64,000 bases of DNA from Rhodococcus sp. P-2 (GTDB lineage: Bacteria > Actinomycetota > Actinomycetes > Mycobacteriales > Mycobacteriaceae). This document shows, piece after piece, positions 25,333 to 36,620 of this stretch. Numbering within the stretch: position 1 is the first letter of the stretch; the number at the start of each line of letters is the position of its first letter. The notes below the pieces were generated by a model. The model saw only the letters and a list, made by a program, of their open reading frames with translations. It made no database searches and was not told the DNA's origin. The DNA is taken from positions 3,966,053 through 4,030,052 of the forward strand of contig NZ_CP066779.1 of NCBI RefSeq assembly GCF_016598535.1. Reading direction: 5' to 3'. The position numbers were made by a program, and so were the translations under genes.

Positions 25333-25791
25333 TCAGATCGAGGGTGTCGGGCAGTCGCGGGGCCGAGAGTCGTGCCCCGCGTCCACTCGCTCGAGAAGTT
25401 CGGTGAGAGTTGCTCGCTCCGACTCGTCGAGGTCGTCGAACACATCCGAGGATTCGCGTCTTTGAGCTTTCGCGACGTCGGCGGCCAGCGCAGCGCCGGC
25501 GTCGGTGAGCTCGAGTAATACAGCGCGGCGATCGTTCGGATCGGGAGTGCGGCGTACCCATCCGGCATCTTCGAGGGAATCCACGACGTCGGTTGCCGAC
25601 CGCGGAACGATGCGCAATCGCTCGGCAAGAAACCCGAGTCGAACCGGTTCGCCTACTCGGGTCAGCACTCGCAGTGCTCGGCTTTGCGACGGCGAGAGGC
25701 CGAATGGTTCCAGCGCTGCCACCTGGCGTCGGCGGATGAGCCGTGCCACGGACATCACGACATCGGTGAGTTCGCGCTCTCGGGAATGCAT
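25333..25791 (-). CDS. MarR-family transcriptional regulator
   Basis: A 152-aa protein with a winged helix-turn-helix (about 35-100): LSPSQSRALRVLTR, LAERLRIVPRSATDVVDSLEDAGWV and the wing RTPDPNDRRAVLLELT. It is divergent from an ABC exporter gene and its start lies 90 bases from it. The gap contains overlapping CCTCA/TGAGG inverted repeats that are the likely operator. It probably represses the exporter and itself, released by the exporter's substrate. It converges on ssb with a 4-base gap. Confidence 0.9.
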   Translation of the reverse strand: MHSRERELTDVVMSVARLIRRRQVAALEPFGLSPSQSRALRVLTRVGEPVRLGFLAERLRIVPRSATDVVDSLEDAGWVRRTPDPNDRRAVLLELTDAGAALAADVAKAQRRESSDVFDDLDESERATLTELLERVDAGHDSRPRDCPTPSI

Positions 25792-25819
25792 GGCGTCAGT
25801 CTAGCGTTGTTGGTGTCAG

Positions 25820-25840
25820 CCTCATAGTGAGGTAACCTCA
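25820..25840. promoter_or_regulatory. Triple half-site operator for MarR regulator
   Basis: CCTCA-TAG-TGAGG-TAA-CCTCA forms two overlapping inverted repeats with 3-base spacers. It sits midway between the divergent marR and ABC-transporter genes and abuts a TTAATAT that could be the exporter's -10 element. Confidence 0.65.
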
Positions 25841-25881
25841 TTAATATGAAATTAGGGTGAGAAAGCCTCCAGGAGGTAAAC

Positions 25882-27714
25882 GTGAAACCAGATCACATGC
25901 GAAACATCGAACGATCCGCTGTCGAGATCACTCCGGCGGAATCCGTACCGGCAAAGCGCGTACTCGGGCTGTTCGCGCCGTATCGAACTCAGATCGCCAT
26001 CGTCACTGCGGTCATCACACTCAGCGCGATCGTCGCGTTGGGCAGTCCGCTGCTCCTGCGCGAAATGCTCGACAAGGCGATCCCGGACAAGAACCTCGGA
26101 CTCGTCAGCGTTCTGGCCATCGGCATGATCGCCATCGCCGTGATCACGAGTTGTCTCGGCGTGGCGCAGACCTGGATGTCCAACAGCATCGGCCAAAAGC
26201 TGATGCACCAACTGCGCGTGCGGGTCTACTCGCACCTGCAGAATCAGTCGCTCGGATTCTTCGCTCGAACCCGAACCGGAGAAGTTCAGTCGCGCATTGC
26301 CAATGACATCGGCGGTATGCAGTCGGTGGTCACCAACACGGCAACGTCCATCGCGCAGAATGCAACGACCGTGGCGGCCACCATTGTTGCTCTGTTCCTT
26401 CTGGATTGGCGACTCGCCATCTTTTCGCTGGCGATCTTGCCGGTGTTCATCCGAATCGCACGCAAGATCGGTGACGAGCGCCGCAAGATCTCGGGCAAGC
26501 GGCAGAAGTTGCTCAGTGATCTGTCGGTCCAGGTGGAGGAATCTCTCTCCGTCAGTGGCATTCTCCTCGGAAAGACGACCGGCGCGAAGTCGGCTCTGAC
26601 GGATCGATTCACCGAGCGTTCAGCGGAAGTCGCGGACGTCGAACTCCGGGCCATGATGGCCGGCAAGTGGCGCATGGCGACCATGTCGATCACTTTCGCG
26701 GCCATGCCCGCACTGGTCTACTGGTTTGCCGGTTTCACTCTCGATCACGGAAACACCATCACCGTCGGTACTCTCGTCGCATTCACCACACTGCAAACAC
26801 AATTGTTCCGACCCACCATGATGCTGCTCAACACGGGCGTCGAGGTGCAGAGTTCGATGGCACTGTTCAGTCGCGTGTTCGAGTACCTGGATCTGCCGAT
26901 CGACATTGCCGATCCGGAAGAGTCGAAGAGCTTCGATCGCACCACGATGTCCGGCGAACTTCGGTTCGACCACGTCGACTTCTCGTATCCAGGAACCGAC
27001 AGCAAGACTCTCGACAACATCGACCTCACGGTCCCAGCCGGCGGAACCTTGGCGCTGGTCGGCTCCACCGGTTCAGGCAAGACCACTCTGGGATACTTGT
27101 CCGCACGTCTGTACGACCCGACTGCGGGATCGGTGAGAATCGACGACGTCGATCTGCGGGACCTCGATCTGGCGACGGTCTCCGATCTGGTGGGTGTGGT
27201 CTCACAGGAGACGTATCTCTTCCACACGACCATTCGTGAGAACCTTCGGTTCGCGAAACCTGACGCCACGGACGCAGAGATCGAGCAGGCGGCGCGCATT
27301 GCGCAGATCCACGAGTTCATTTCCGGTCTCGACGACGGGTACGACACCATGGTCGGCGAGCGCGGCTACCGATTCTCCGGCGGTGAGAAGCAGCGCATCG
27401 CGATCGCGCGCACAGTCCTGCGGAATCCACCGGTCCTCGTCCTCGACGAGGCGACGAGCGCCTTGGACAATCGCACCGAACGTGCGTTGCAGGACGCGCT
27501 CGACGAGCTGATGGTCGGGCGCACCACTCTTGTTGTAGCGCACAGGCTTTCCACGGTTCGAAATGCGGACCTCATTGCGGTGCTCGACCGGGGCGTGGTT
27601 GTGGAAAAGGGCACCCACGACGAACTTGTGCAACAAGGTGGGCGGTACGCACAGCTGCTCGCGGCTTCCGGTAGTGACGCGGTCGACCTCCCGTCGGAAC
27701 TACAGACCGTCTGA
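25882..27714 (+). CDS. ABC exporter (membrane and ATPase domains fused)
   Basis: A 610-aa half-transporter: six transmembrane helices (about 35-320), then an ATPase domain with Walker A GSTGSGKTT (about 392-400), the signature FSGGEKQRIAIA (about 498-509), Walker B VLVLDEATSALD and the switch AHRLS. It works as a homodimer, or with a partner not seen here, to export a hydrophobic compound or drug. The start GTG 25882 has a perfect AGGAGG five bases upstream. It is likely controlled by the divergent MarR protein. Confidence 0.93.
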   Translation: MKPDHMRNIERSAVEITPAESVPAKRVLGLFAPYRTQIAIVTAVITLSAIVALGSPLLLREMLDKAIPDKNLGLVSVLAIGMIAIAVITSCLGVAQTWMSNSIGQKLMHQLRVRVYSHLQNQSLGFFARTRTGEVQSRIANDIGGMQSVVTNTATSIAQNATTVAATIVALFLLDWRLAIFSLAILPVFIRIARKIGDERRKISGKRQKLLSDLSVQVEESLSVSGILLGKTTGAKSALTDRFTERSAEVADVELRAMMAGKWRMATMSITFAAMPALVYWFAGFTLDHGNTITVGTLVAFTTLQTQLFRPTMMLLNTGVEVQSSMALFSRVFEYLDLPIDIADPEESKSFDRTTMSGELRFDHVDFSYPGTDSKTLDNIDLTVPAGGTLALVGSTGSGKTTLGYLSARLYDPTAGSVRIDDVDLRDLDLATVSDLVGVVSQETYLFHTTIRENLRFAKPDATDAEIEQAARIAQIHEFISGLDDGYDTMVGERGYRFSGGEKQRIAIARTVLRNPPVLVLDEATSALDNRTERALQDALDELMVGRTTLVVAHRLSTVRNADLIAVLDRGVVVEKGTHDELVQQGGRYAQLLAASGSDAVDLPSELQTV

Positions 27715-27751
27715 GTGCAAGAAACATCGACCATTCACTTCCGCAAATTTC

Positions 27752-27765
27752 TAGAACGTGTTCTA
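27752..27765. promoter_or_regulatory. KstR-type operator
   Basis: TAGAACGTGTTCTA is an inverted repeat with a 2-base spacer and fits the published KstR consensus TnnAACnnGTTnnA exactly. It lies 44 bases upstream of the flavin-monooxygenase start. Confidence 0.7.
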
Positions 27766-27808
27766 CTTTAATGGTAGTTGGGCGACTATCAGTGGAGGCG
27801 GGAAGATC

Positions 27809-28987
27809 ATGGGTCAGGTTCTGGACAACATCTCACAGTTCGCCGACGAGATCCGCGCCGACGGAGTCGAGGGCGACAAGCTGATGCGCTTGACGGACGG
27901 CAGCGCGAAGCGACTGCGCGACGCGGGCGTCATCCGGATGTTGCAGCCGAAGGAATTCGGAGGCCTCGAGGCGCATCCGCGTGAATTCGCCGAGACGGCA
28001 ATGGCTATCGGCGCGATGGACGGTGCCACGGGTTGGGTCAGCGGCATCGTCGGTGTGCATCCGTGGGAGCTTGCGTTCTTCGACCGCAAGGCTCAGGAAG
28101 AGGTGTGGGGAACCGATCCTGATACGTGGATGGCGTCGCCGTATGCGCCGATGGGCGTTGCGAGGCCGGTCGAGGGTGGGTACATCCTCAACGGCCGCTG
28201 GTCGTTCTCCTCGGGTACCGATCACTGTGACTGGATCATGATCGGCGCGATGGTCGGTGACGAATCCGGTAAACCGTTGATGCCGCCGAAGATTCTGCAT
28301 GTACTGCTGCCGCGCTCCGATTACGACATCGACCAGGACAGCTGGAATGTCGTGGGCCTGCGCGGTACGGGGTCGAAGGACCTGATCGTCAAGGACGCAT
28401 TCCTGCCCACCTACCGCACGATCGACGCCGGAAAGGTGTTCGACGGGACGGCGTGGAAGGAAGCGGGCCGTACGGAGACGTTGTACAAGTTCCCGTTCTC
28501 GTGCATTTTCCCGTTGGGGATCACTTCGTCGTTGATCGGTATCGCGGAGGGTGCGTTGGCGTGCAACATGGCTGCGCAGCGTGAGCGTGTGACGGTCAGT
28601 GGTGTTCCGATCAAGGAAGATCCGTACGTGCTGTTCGCGATCGGTGAGGCGGCGGCCGAGATCGCTGCTTCTCGGGCTGCGATCTTGGAGACGGTGGATC
28701 GTTTCTGGGACATGACCGAGAAGGGGCAGGAAGTCTCGTTCGAGCTTCGTGCGATCGGTCGGCGTACGCAGACTGCTGCGGCGTGGCGGGCGGTGCGGGC
28801 GGTGGATGAGATCTTTGCTCGTTCCGGTGGTGGCGCGTTGCAGTTGAACACGCCGATGCAGCGGTTCTGGCGTGATGCGCATGCCGGTTTGGCGCATGCG
28901 ATTCACGTGCCTGGTTCGATTTTCCATTCGTCGACGCTCTCGCAGCTCGGTGGCGAGCCGAAGGGCATCCACCGGGCAATGATCTGA
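27809..28987 (+). CDS. HsaA-like flavin-dependent monooxygenase (acyl-CoA dehydrogenase fold)
   Basis: A 392-aa protein starting at ATG 27809 behind GGAGG/GGGAAG; a longer ORF from 27758 overlaps the operator. It has the acyl-CoA-dehydrogenase fold of group D flavin hydroxylases and strongly resembles HsaA: LQPKEFGGLEAHPREF, GATGWVSGIVGVHPWELAFFD, SYAPMG-like SPYAPMGVA, WSFSSGTDHC, VVGLRGTGSKDLIVKD and QRFWRDAHAGLAHA. HsaA hydroxylates 3-HSA in cholesterol ring degradation with reduced flavin from HsaB. Here no hsaB or other hsa genes are adjacent, so this is an isolated paralogue acting on a steroid-derived or other phenol. The upstream KstR-type site supports a sterol link. Confidence 0.85.
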   Translation: MGQVLDNISQFADEIRADGVEGDKLMRLTDGSAKRLRDAGVIRMLQPKEFGGLEAHPREFAETAMAIGAMDGATGWVSGIVGVHPWELAFFDRKAQEEVWGTDPDTWMASPYAPMGVARPVEGGYILNGRWSFSSGTDHCDWIMIGAMVGDESGKPLMPPKILHVLLPRSDYDIDQDSWNVVGLRGTGSKDLIVKDAFLPTYRTIDAGKVFDGTAWKEAGRTETLYKFPFSCIFPLGITSSLIGIAEGALACNMAAQRERVTVSGVPIKEDPYVLFAIGEAAAEIAASRAAILETVDRFWDMTEKGQEVSFELRAIGRRTQTAAAWRAVRAVDEIFARSGGGALQLNTPMQRFWRDAHAGLAHAIHVPGSIFHSSTLSQLGGEPKGIHRAMI

Positions 28988-28995
28988 GCCGTCCT

Positions 28996-29017
28996 GGGGA
29001 CACCCGGAGGTGTCCCC
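28996..29017 (+). terminator. Terminator after the HsaA-like gene
   Basis: A 9-bp perfect stem GGGGACACC / GGTGTCCCC with the loop CGGA, eight bases after the stop codon; a weak T run (GGTTTTCG) follows further on. Confidence 0.8.
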
Positions 29018-29153
29018 ATCGCGGTTTTCGTGGGGGGCGAGAAGCATGTCGGTGAATCTGGTCGGTGACCTCGGACTGTCCGCAGAACCCGCATCGGAGT
29101 GACGGCCAACGCGCAATGTGGGTTATAGGACAAACACCGATAGGCTGGCGGTC

Positions 29154-30833
<1,680 letters not shown>

Positions 30834-30837
30834 TCCG

Positions 30838-31257
30838 GTGTCCGACGTATACACAGCGCAGATCCAGGTCCGGTGGGGCGATTCCGACCGGTTGGGTCAT
30901 GTCAACAACACGCGTTACGTCGAGTACATGCAGGAAGCTCGCATCCAGTTCCTGGAAGCGAAACTGGCGCCGCTCGGCGGCCGGCCGGGGTACCTCGTGG
31001 TTCGAAAGATGACCGTCGAGTTCCTCAAGCCGGTCACCGACCGGTCCGGTCCGTTGAACGTGGAGATCTTCACGACTCACGTCGGGACTTCCTCGTTCAC
31101 GGTTCGGCACGTCATCCGTGACAACGCGGGTGTCGAATGCGCATTCGGTGACGCGTTGATGGTCGGATTCGACACGGTGTCCGAGAAGTCCAGACCGCTG
31201 GCGGACAGCGAACGCGCGGTGCTCGAAGCATCGCTTGTTCAGATGACGACATCGTAG
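30838..31257 (+). CDS. Hotdog-fold acyl-CoA thioesterase
   Basis: A 139-aa 4HBT-family protein starting at GTG 30838, five bases after ettA and probably co-transcribed. The family signature is visible: WGDSDRLGHVNNTRYVEYMQEARIQFL, with the catalytic Asp region (about 11-37) and the typical later strands. It hydrolyses acyl-CoAs; the substrate is unknown. A second, similar thioesterase follows the large glutamate dehydrogenase at 36201. This one corresponds in position to the hotdog protein near M. tuberculosis gdh (Rv2475c region), but I cannot say which of the two is the orthologue. Confidence 0.88.
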   Translation: MSDVYTAQIQVRWGDSDRLGHVNNTRYVEYMQEARIQFLEAKLAPLGGRPGYLVVRKMTVEFLKPVTDRSGPLNVEIFTTHVGTSSFTVRHVIRDNAGVECAFGDALMVGFDTVSEKSRPLADSERAVLEASLVQMTTS

Positions 31258-31356
31258 ATTTCGTTTCTCAGTTCACCCTAGGTACTGGTTGCCGCGGCTA
31301 GTCTCGAGTCAGAGATTGGTCGCGGCGATCAGAACCCACAAGGATGTGAGCCAGGA

Positions 31357-34300
31357 ATGACAGACCGTGTACGGCAGCAGGGCACAGGCCTCGACGAAGC
31401 GACGTTGTTGACGCGTCTTCGCGAGGCCTTTTTCACGCACATCGACGAGGGTGACAGCGACGACGTCATCAACGGTCGGTCGGATCGAGTCCTGCTCGCG
31501 CATCTTGCGCTCGGGAGGCGGCGGACGCCGGGCACGGCCGTATGGCGTGTGTACCGCCCGTCAGGATCCGAGAGTCTCGGCGCTGCCGTCCAGATCGTCA
31601 CCGACGACATGTCGTTGCTCGTCGAGTCCGTTACCGCGATGCTCAACCGACAAGGTGTGGGAATCAGTCAATTCGCCCATCCGATTCTGACGGTTGATCG
31701 CGACGACTCCGGCAATCTGATGTCCTTGGGCGACAGCGGTATCCAAGAATCCTGGATGCATGTCCAATTGGACTCCGAAGTCGAGGATTCCGCTCTCGAC
31801 GCGATCGAGGCACACCTCGGCAAAGTGCTCGCGGACGTCCGTCAGGTGGTTGGTGACACCCCGGACATGAAGGCACTGCAACTGCGCATTGCCGACGAGT
31901 TGGCGAGTGCCGCAGAAACTGCCTCCGGGAGGATCACCCCCGAAGAATTCTCCGACACCGCTCGACTGCTGCGGTGGATGGCGGACGGAAACTACGCCGT
32001 ACTCGGATACCGGCGATTCGAGGGCACGAAGGACGGCTCACGCACGGTCGCCGGCAGTGGGCTCGGCGTGCTGCGTTCCGACGCGGTCACCGAGGGCCCG
32101 ATGAGCTTGCCTCCCGTTGCGGACCTCCCGGATCGACCCCTTCTGGTCCTGACGCAGGGATCGTTCCCCGCCACGGTGCACCGCGCTGTCTACCCGTACT
32201 TCGTGGGTGTGTCGATCCTCGACGACGAGGGAAACATCGTGGGGGAGCACAGGTTCCTGGGTGTGTTCACCGTGGTCGCTCTCCACGAGAACGTCCTCGC
32301 GATTCCTCTGATCGAGCGACGCGTACGCGAAGTCATCGCGCGTGCCGGTGTCGACCTGCATTCGTACTCCGGTCAGGCGATGCTCGAGGTCATCCAGTCG
32401 TTCCCGCGCACCGAGTTGTTCTCGAGCGATGCCGAGACCCTGTTCGAGACCGTGCACGCCGTGCACAGCATCGGGCTTCGCCGCCAGGTGCGACTCTTCG
32501 TCCGTGAGGACACGTTCGGCCGCTTCGTGTCCTGCCTGGTGTATCTGCCTCGCGACCGGTACACGACGCGAGTTCGACTCGCGATGCAGCATCTACTCTG
32601 GCGTGAGTTCGGTCCGGGCACAGTCGATTACACCGCCAGAGTCACCGAGAACGACCTCGCGTTGCTGCACGTGACCATCCGGCGCGATCCGGACAGCGAA
32701 CCGGTTCGTCTGGATGTTTCCGAGGCCAATCGCGAGCGCGTTCAGGCACTGCTGACCGAAGCCAGTCGTAGCTGGGACGACCGCATCACCGATCTTGTTC
32801 GCGAAAGCCCGGGTGTGGATCCGGAACTGGTGCAGCGGTATTCGCGGGTGCTGCCGGACGGATACAAAGAAGACTTCGAACCTTCGCGTGCGCTCGCCGA
32901 CATCGCCAGGCTCGAGGCGTTGGCACCGGGTGCGATCGACGTTCTGCTCTATCGCGCTGTGGACTCCGCGCCCGGTGCCTGGCGCTTCACGCTCTTCGTC
33001 GGCGGCGACGGTATCTCGTTGAGTCAGGTGCTGCCGGTGCTGCAGTCACTCGGCGTCGAAGTTCTCGACGAGCGGCCGCACGTCGTGCAGCGCCTCGACG
33101 GCGTTCAGTGCTGGATCTACGATTTCGGACTGTCGGTGCCGGCCGATCTTCGGGCGTCGGTGGAGGTCGATCTCGATGCGCAGGTGCCACTCGAGACCAG
33201 TACCGCCCCGCTGACCGAGGTTCAGAAGCGATTCACTGCTGCATTCGGTGCAGTCTGGTTCGGCCGGGCAGAAGCTGACCGATTCAACGAGTTGGTGCTG
33301 CGGGCCGGAATGTCCTGGCGGCAGGCCGTCGTGCTGCGTGCTTACGCAAAGTATCTGCGCCAGGCCACATTTCCGTACAGTCAGTTCCACATCGAAGGAA
33401 TCGCGCTTACGCACCCGCAGACCGCGTTTGCATTGGTGCAGTTGTTCGAGGCGATGTTCGACCCCGAGAAGCAGGACGACATCCGCGTCGCCGAATTGGA
33501 CGAGCAGTTGAGTGCGTCCATCGACGAGGTACTCAGCTTGGATGCCGATCGCATCCTGCGCGGAATGTTCTCCTTGGTGAAGGCGACCTTGCGCACCAAT
33601 TTCTACGTCGTCGACGCCGATGACCGCTCTCGCGACTACCTGTCGGTCAAGCTCGATCCGTCACGGATCAGCGAGTTGCCAAAGCCGCGGCCGGCTTTCG
33701 AGATCTACGTGTACTCACCCGAGGTCGAAGGTGTCCACCTGCGATTCGGTGCGGTCGCGCGCGGTGGGCTCCGCTGGTCCGACCGGCGCGAGGATTTCCG
33801 CACCGAGGTGCTCGGCTTGGTGAAGGCTCAGGCCGTCAAGAACGCGGTGATCGTCCCGGTGGGGGCCAAAGGTGGCTTCGTCGTGAAGAATCCGCCTCTG
33901 CCGACGGGTGATCCCGTCGCTGATCGAACGGCGACGCTGGAAACGGGTAAGGCCTGCTACACCACGTTCATCTCCGGATTGCTCGACATCACCGACAATG
34001 TGCACGCTGCCACCGGAGAAGTTGTGACGCCGGATCGAGTGGTACGCAAGGACGATCAGGATCGCTATCTGGTGGTTGCCGCGGACAAGGGCACGGCGAC
34101 GTTCTCCGATCTCGCGAATTCGGTTGCCGCCAAGTACGATTTCTGGCTCGGCGACGCGTTTGCCTCCGGTGGTTCCGTGGGATACGACCACAAGGGCATG
34201 GGTATCACCGCCCGGGGTGCCTGGGAAAGCGTCAAGCGGCACTTCCGCGAACTTGGTGTCGACACGCAGACCGAGGATTTCACGACGGTAGGCGTCGGCG

Positions 34301-36204
34301 ACATGAGCGGAGACGTGTTCGGCAACGGAATGCTCCTCAGTCGGCACATCCGATTGGTCGGCGCATTCGACCATCGACACATCTTCCTCGATCCGAACCC
34401 GGATGCAGCGAGTTCGTTCGTGGAGCGTCAACGACTGTTCGAGTTGCCACGGTCGTCGTGGGCCGACTACGACAAGAGCCTGATCAGCGAAGGTGGTGGC
34501 GTCTGGGATCGCACGGTCAAGTCGGTTCCGATCGCCGAAAGCGTCCGGATCGCACTGGGTCTGGCCGAGGGCGTCACGAAGCTGTCGCCGCCGGAATTGA
34601 TGCAGGCGATTCTGTCGGCACCGGTGGATCTGCTGTGGAACGGCGGAATTGGTACATACGTCAAGGCGTCGACCGAGACCAACGCGCAGGTCGGAGACAA
34701 GAGCAACGACGCCGTGCGTGTCGACGGTCAAGACCTACGAGTCAAGGTGATCGGTGAGGGCGGCAATCTCGGCGTGACTGCTCTGGGACGAATCGAGTTC
34801 AGCGCCAACGGTGGTCACATCAACACCGACGCCATCGACAACTCGGCAGGCGTCGACTGCTCCGATCACGAAGTGAACATCAAGATTCTTCTCGATTCAC
34901 TCGTGCGCTCGCAGTTGCTGCCGACGCAGGAACGGAATCCGTTGCTGGCGTCGATGACCGACGACGTGGCTGCGCTGGTGTTGGCGGACAACATCGCCCA
35001 GAACGCGCTGCTCGGAATCTCCCGCGTGACCGCACCGCAGATGCTCGGTGTTCACCGCCGTCAGTTGACGGATCTGACCAAGGCACGTGGCCTGGACCGC
35101 AAGCTGGAGGCGTTGCCGACCGACAAGGAGATCGAGCGTCGACTCGAGGTCGGTGTGGGTCTGACATCGCCGGAATTGGCGACGCTGACGGCGCACGTCA
35201 AGCTTTCACTCAAGGACGATCTGCTCGCAACCGAGTTGCCGGACAACGATTTCTTCGCCCAGCAGATCCCGCAGTACTTCCCGACCGCTGTTCGTGATCG
35301 GTTCGAAACGGAGATCAAAGCACACCCATTGCGGCGGCAGATCGTCGCGACGATGCTCGTGAACGAAGTGATCGACAACGGCGGAATCACGTACGCCTAC
35401 CGCTTGGCCGAGGAGACCGGAGCGAGCAGTACCGACTCGATCCGTGCCTACGCCGCTGTGCGAGAGGTCTTTGCGCTCGACGAGGTGTGGTCGCGAATCC
35501 GCTCGGCCGGCGTCAGCGCAGAGATCGAAAACGAGCTGATCGTGGAGTCCTGCCGCCTGCTCGACCGCGCGTCGCGCTGGTTCCTGGCCAATCGACCCCA
35601 GCCGATCGCCGTCGGCGCCGAGGTAGCGCGCTATTCGGCGGCGTATCGGGCGACGGCGCCTCTGGTTCCCGGGCTGCTCGCCGGCCATCAGCTCGACGAT
35701 CTGCTGGTGCGGGCCCAATCCGTGATCGATCGTGGGGCTCCGGAAGCGTTGGCACTGGACGTGTTCCGACTGCTCGACGTCTACTGCCTACTGGACATCG
35801 CGGATATCGCCGACATCGCAGATCACGACATCACCGAAGTCGCGGAGCTGTATTACGCCTTGGATGCGCATCTCGGAATCGACTGGTTGCTGAGCGCCGT
35901 TTCGGGACTCGAGCGCGGCGATCGCTGGCACTCGCTGGCGCGGCTCGCGTTGCGAGACGACCTCTACAGTTCGCTTCGGCAGCTGACGATGGAGGTTCTG
36001 GCCGGCGGCGAGCCTGGGGAGTCACCACAGGAGAAGATCGACGAATGGGAATCGACCAACGCCTCGCGGCTGAGCCGAGCGAGGGCAGCTCTCGTCGAGA
36101 TCTTCGAGTCTGGGACGCTTGACCTCGCGACGCTCTCGGTGGCGGCGCGTCAGGTTCGCAGCATGGTGCGCAGCATGGGCACCCGATCGGAGGTAGGACG
36201 TTGA
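31357..36204 (+). CDS. gdh: NAD-specific glutamate dehydrogenase, large (GDH-180) type
   Basis: A 1615-aa enzyme of the L_180 family, which oxidises glutamate to 2-oxoglutarate and ammonium with NAD and lets glutamate serve as carbon source. The N-terminal half (about 1-700) contains ACT-like regulatory domains. The catalytic core (about 750-1250) has RFGAVARGGLRWSDRREDFR, VKAQAVKNAVIVPVGAKGGF, GVGDMSGDVFGNGML and IGEGGNLGVTALGRIE. The C-terminal part is helical. The mycobacterial orthologue (Rv2476c) is controlled by GarA/PknG. The start is ATG 31357; a long arm with ADIADIADIADHD near 1485 is a local repeat. Confidence 0.96.
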   Translation: MTDRVRQQGTGLDEATLLTRLREAFFTHIDEGDSDDVINGRSDRVLLAHLALGRRRTPGTAVWRVYRPSGSESLGAAVQIVTDDMSLLVESVTAMLNRQGVGISQFAHPILTVDRDDSGNLMSLGDSGIQESWMHVQLDSEVEDSALDAIEAHLGKVLADVRQVVGDTPDMKALQLRIADELASAAETASGRITPEEFSDTARLLRWMADGNYAVLGYRRFEGTKDGSRTVAGSGLGVLRSDAVTEGPMSLPPVADLPDRPLLVLTQGSFPATVHRAVYPYFVGVSILDDEGNIVGEHRFLGVFTVVALHENVLAIPLIERRVREVIARAGVDLHSYSGQAMLEVIQSFPRTELFSSDAETLFETVHAVHSIGLRRQVRLFVREDTFGRFVSCLVYLPRDRYTTRVRLAMQHLLWREFGPGTVDYTARVTENDLALLHVTIRRDPDSEPVRLDVSEANRERVQALLTEASRSWDDRITDLVRESPGVDPELVQRYSRVLPDGYKEDFEPSRALADIARLEALAPGAIDVLLYRAVDSAPGAWRFTLFVGGDGISLSQVLPVLQSLGVEVLDERPHVVQRLDGVQCWIYDFGLSVPADLRASVEVDLDAQVPLETSTAPLTEVQKRFTAAFGAVWFGRAEADRFNELVLRAGMSWRQAVVLRAYAKYLRQATFPYSQFHIEGIALTHPQTAFALVQLFEAMFDPEKQDDIRVAELDEQLSASIDEVLSLDADRILRGMFSLVKATLRTNFYVVDADDRSRDYLSVKLDPSRISELPKPRPAFEIYVYSPEVEGVHLRFGAVARGGLRWSDRREDFRTEVLGLVKAQAVKNAVIVPVGAKGGFVVKNPPLPTGDPVADRTATLETGKACYTTFISGLLDITDNVHAATGEVVTPDRVVRKDDQDRYLVVAADKGTATFSDLANSVAAKYDFWLGDAFASGGSVGYDHKGMGITARGAWESVKRHFRELGVDTQTEDFTTVGVGDMSGDVFGNGMLLSRHIRLVGAFDHRHIFLDPNPDAASSFVERQRLFELPRSSWADYDKSLISEGGGVWDRTVKSVPIAESVRIALGLAEGVTKLSPPELMQAILSAPVDLLWNGGIGTYVKASTETNAQVGDKSNDAVRVDGQDLRVKVIGEGGNLGVTALGRIEFSANGGHINTDAIDNSAGVDCSDHEVNIKILLDSLVRSQLLPTQERNPLLASMTDDVAALVLADNIAQNALLGISRVTAPQMLGVHRRQLTDLTKARGLDRKLEALPTDKEIERRLEVGVGLTSPELATLTAHVKLSLKDDLLATELPDNDFFAQQIPQYFPTAVRDRFETEIKAHPLRRQIVATMLVNEVIDNGGITYAYRLAEETGASSTDSIRAYAAVREVFALDEVWSRIRSAGVSAEIENELIVESCRLLDRASRWFLANRPQPIAVGAEVARYSAAYRATAPLVPGLLAGHQLDDLLVRAQSVIDRGAPEALALDVFRLLDVYCLLDIADIADIADHDITEVAELYYALDAHLGIDWLLSAVSGLERGDRWHSLARLALRDDLYSSLRQLTMEVLAGGEPGESPQEKIDEWESTNASRLSRARAALVEIFESGTLDLATLSVAARQVRSMVRSMGTRSEVGR

Positions 36205-36620
36205 GCGAAGGATTCCACGCCGAAGTCGTGGTTCGGTGGTCCGACATGGATGCCTTCCAGCACATCAACCACGCACGGATGGTGACGTTGCTCGAAGAGG
36301 CGCGGATTCCTTGGTTGTTCGAAGACTCGCGCCCGACGGTCACCCTGCGTGACGGGGCTGTGATCGCCGATCTCCATGTGCGGTATCGCGGGCAACTGCG
36401 GCACGACGATTCACCCCTCGACGTCTTCATGTGGGTGGAAAAGGTTCGCGCGGTGGACTTCACGATCGCGTACGAGGTTCGTCCCCGCGGTGCGGATCTC
36501 AGTGTCCCGCCGTCCATCGTGGCATCGACTCAGATCGCGGCCTTCGATATCGACACTCAACGTCTGCGTCGCCTCAGCGGGCCCGAGCGCGAGTACCTGG
36601 AGAGCTGGCAACGTGCATGA
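36201..36620 (+). CDS. Second hotdog-fold acyl-CoA thioesterase
   Basis: A 139-aa 4HBT protein. It starts at TTG 36201, overlapping the dehydrogenase stop (TTGA), with GGAGGT six bases upstream, so translation is coupled. Motif VVRWSDMDAFQHINHARMVTLLEEARI (about 9-35) has the Asp and Asn/His of the family. Its closeness to gdh suggests a housekeeping link between amino-acid and acyl-CoA metabolism; the substrate is unknown. Confidence 0.88.
   Translation: MSEGFHAEVVVRWSDMDAFQHINHARMVTLLEEARIPWLFEDSRPTVTLRDGAVIADLHVRYRGQLRHDDSPLDVFMWVEKVRAVDFTIAYEVRPRGADLSVPPSIVASTQIAAFDIDTQRLRRLSGPEREYLESWQRA

Noticed and set aside
27833..29116. 427-aa minus-strand ORF opposite the HsaA-like gene
   Set aside because: Arg/His-rich nonsense translation typical of the antisense frame of a high-GC gene.
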